A model generated the notes under the pieces. It had not been told where the DNA came from. It saw only the letters and a program-made list of their open reading frames with translations, and did not search any database. Position numbers and translations under genes: made by a program. A stretch of DNA of 6,498 nucleotides from Chlamydiota bacterium (lineage in GTDB: Bacteria > Chlamydiota > Chlamydiia > Chlamydiales > VGMA01), in NCBI GenBank assembly GCA_016866575.1, contig VGMA01000087.1, forward strand, positions 1-6,498, read 5' to 3'. The first letter of the stretch is position 1. Every line of letters begins with the position of its first letter. Below are positions 5,969 to 6,498 of this stretch, in pieces.

Positions 5969-5998
5969 AATTATTATTTTGGTTATAACTATGAAATT
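5961..5998 (-). repeat. Inverted repeat over the start codon of the decarboxylase-agmatinase gene
   Basis: Arms 5961-5974 and 5985-5998 pair at 13 of 14 positions (outer block AATTTCATA with TATGAAATT, one A/C mismatch, then TTAT with ATAA) around a 10-nt centre. The ATG start (5966-5968) lies inside one arm. In the mRNA the hairpin would bury the start codon. As DNA it is a dyad that a dimeric repressor could bind. It does not fit the ArgR box consensus well. All pairs but two are A-T, so the RNA hairpin would be only moderately stable. Confidence 0.55.
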
Positions 5999-6001
5999 AT
6001 T

Positions 6002-6031
6002 ATTATCATTCTTCTATATTATTAAAAACAA
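6002..6031 (-). promoter_or_regulatory. Weak candidate promoter for the decarboxylase-agmatinase gene
   Basis: On the - strand GATAAT (6007-6002, 5/6) lies 18 bp after TTGTTT (6031-6026, 3/6), inside the 3' end of the transporter gene. The predicted start near 5995 would give a leader of about 27 nt made almost wholly of the inverted repeat. The stretch is so AT-rich that chance matches are likely, and co-transcription with the transporter is equally possible. Confidence 0.25.
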
Positions 6032-6498
6032 TTTTCTTTCTTAAGTTAAAAAACAAATAAAAAGAGAATATTAAAGTTATAAAGCTTATAAAGAAAAAAC
6101 CTGTAGAAGCTGAAAGTACCAGCACATCCCCAATCAAAGAAAGGTATCCTGCTGCGAAAAGGACCGCCAAAACTCCTAAAAATGTTGAAGCCGCTATGAT
6201 AGATCCCCTTTGTTTTTTTGGACTTACGACTTGAATGTACGCATCTAAAGGAACTATATAAAGCCCACCATGAAATCCTGTAGATAAAATCAAAAAGACC
6301 ACGGGAATTAATTGATATTCAAAGAAATATATTAAAAAATAGGAAAAAGCAGTTCCAAAACCTCCCCATAAAGCAAGCGATAGTTTGATTTCTTTTTTTG
6401 AAACCAGAGAAACAAACAAAGATCCTAGACCGATTCCTAAAGCAGCAGATAAATAGATATATCCAGACTGAACGTCACTGAGGTTAAGTGACTGAATT
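6006..6498 (-). CDS. Major facilitator superfamily transporter, LplT-like, C-terminal half (partial)
   Basis: The frame is open through the right edge of the window, so the N-terminal half is missing; 163 residues are visible. The TTG at 6419 is an internal Leu codon, not a start. Five hydrophobic segments can be counted in the fragment at about 11-31, 38-59, 63-86, 96-118 and 120-146, matching transmembrane helices 8-12 of a 12-helix permease. GYIYLSAALGIGLGS, GGLYIVPLDAYIQ and the SPKKQRGSIIAAS loop are typical of the lysophospholipid transporter (LplT) branch. LplT flips lysophospholipids across the inner membrane for re-acylation, but the substrate here is not proven. The protein ends shortly after the last helix with a basic-then-acidic tail, so it carries no C-terminal acyltransferase domain as in Aas-type fusions. 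The next gene starts 37 nt downstream on the same strand without a terminator, so an operon is possible. Confidence 0.85.
   Translation of the reverse strand, partial: IQSLNLSDVQSGYIYLSAALGIGLGSLFVSLVSKKEIKLSLALWGGFGTAFSYFLIYFFEYQLIPVVFLILSTGFHGGLYIVPLDAYIQVVSPKKQRGSIIAASTFLGVLAVLFAAGYLSLIGDVLVLSASTGFFFISFITLIFSFYLFFNLRKKIVFNNIEE

Noticed and set aside
5961..5998. Inverted repeat as a transcription terminator for the transporter gene
   Set aside because: The stem is almost all A-T and no T run follows it on the - strand, so termination is unlikely.
5961..5998. ArgR operator
   Set aside because: The arms do not match the TGAATwwwwATTCA pattern well; kept only as an unspecified dyad.
6417..6419. 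TTG as the start of a 137-residue transporter
   Set aside because: The frame continues upstream to the window edge with hydrophobic, transporter-like sequence, so the TTG is an internal Leu codon.
1..6498. Mobile elements, attachment sites or CRISPR arrays near the two tRNA genes
   Set aside because: No integrase, transposase, direct repeat of tRNA ends or spaced repeat array was found; the flanking genes are housekeeping genes.

Overview
The window is AT-rich, gene-dense bacterial chromosome, most likely from a member of the Chlamydiota, and probably an amoeba- or invertebrate-associated 'Chlamydia-like' lineage rather than Chlamydia itself. TrmB begins MKQQDLLYPY and Pgi has blocks such as SQHSFFQCLHQG and VPIEFIGF, which closely resemble the chlamydial proteins as I remember them. 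Neither tRNA gene encodes its CCA end, which also fits. The organism call is inference; no search was possible.

Layout, left to right. On the + strand, the 3' end of dnaN (sliding clamp) is followed 26 nt later by a complete recF, an old replication/repair gene pair, closed by a strong hairpin terminator. Convergent to it on the - strand is pgi (glucose-6-phosphate isomerase). A tRNA-Pro(UGG) gene with a good promoter sits on the + strand. It runs tail to tail into a - strand two-gene unit, trmB (tRNA m7G46 methyltransferase) followed by an unassigned gene that overlaps trmB by ATGA and ends inside the antisense of tRNA-Pro. A tRNA-Leu(UAG) gene on the + strand diverges from trmB, and their predicted promoters interlock within 53 bp. 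A second hairpin terminator separates tRNA-Leu from the next - strand gene.

The most notable gene is at 4580-5968. It encodes one 462-residue protein joining a pyruvoyl-dependent arginine decarboxylase domain (Ser-Ser self-cleavage site at residues 48-49) to an agmatinase domain that keeps all six expected manganese ligands. Such a protein should convert arginine to agmatine and then to putrescine plus urea. An imperfect inverted repeat covers its start codon. Upstream on the same strand lies the C-terminal half of an LplT-like major facilitator transporter, cut by the window edge.

No mobile element, CRISPR array or phage gene is visible. No gap between genes exceeds about 110 bp, so there are no long non-coding stretches to describe.
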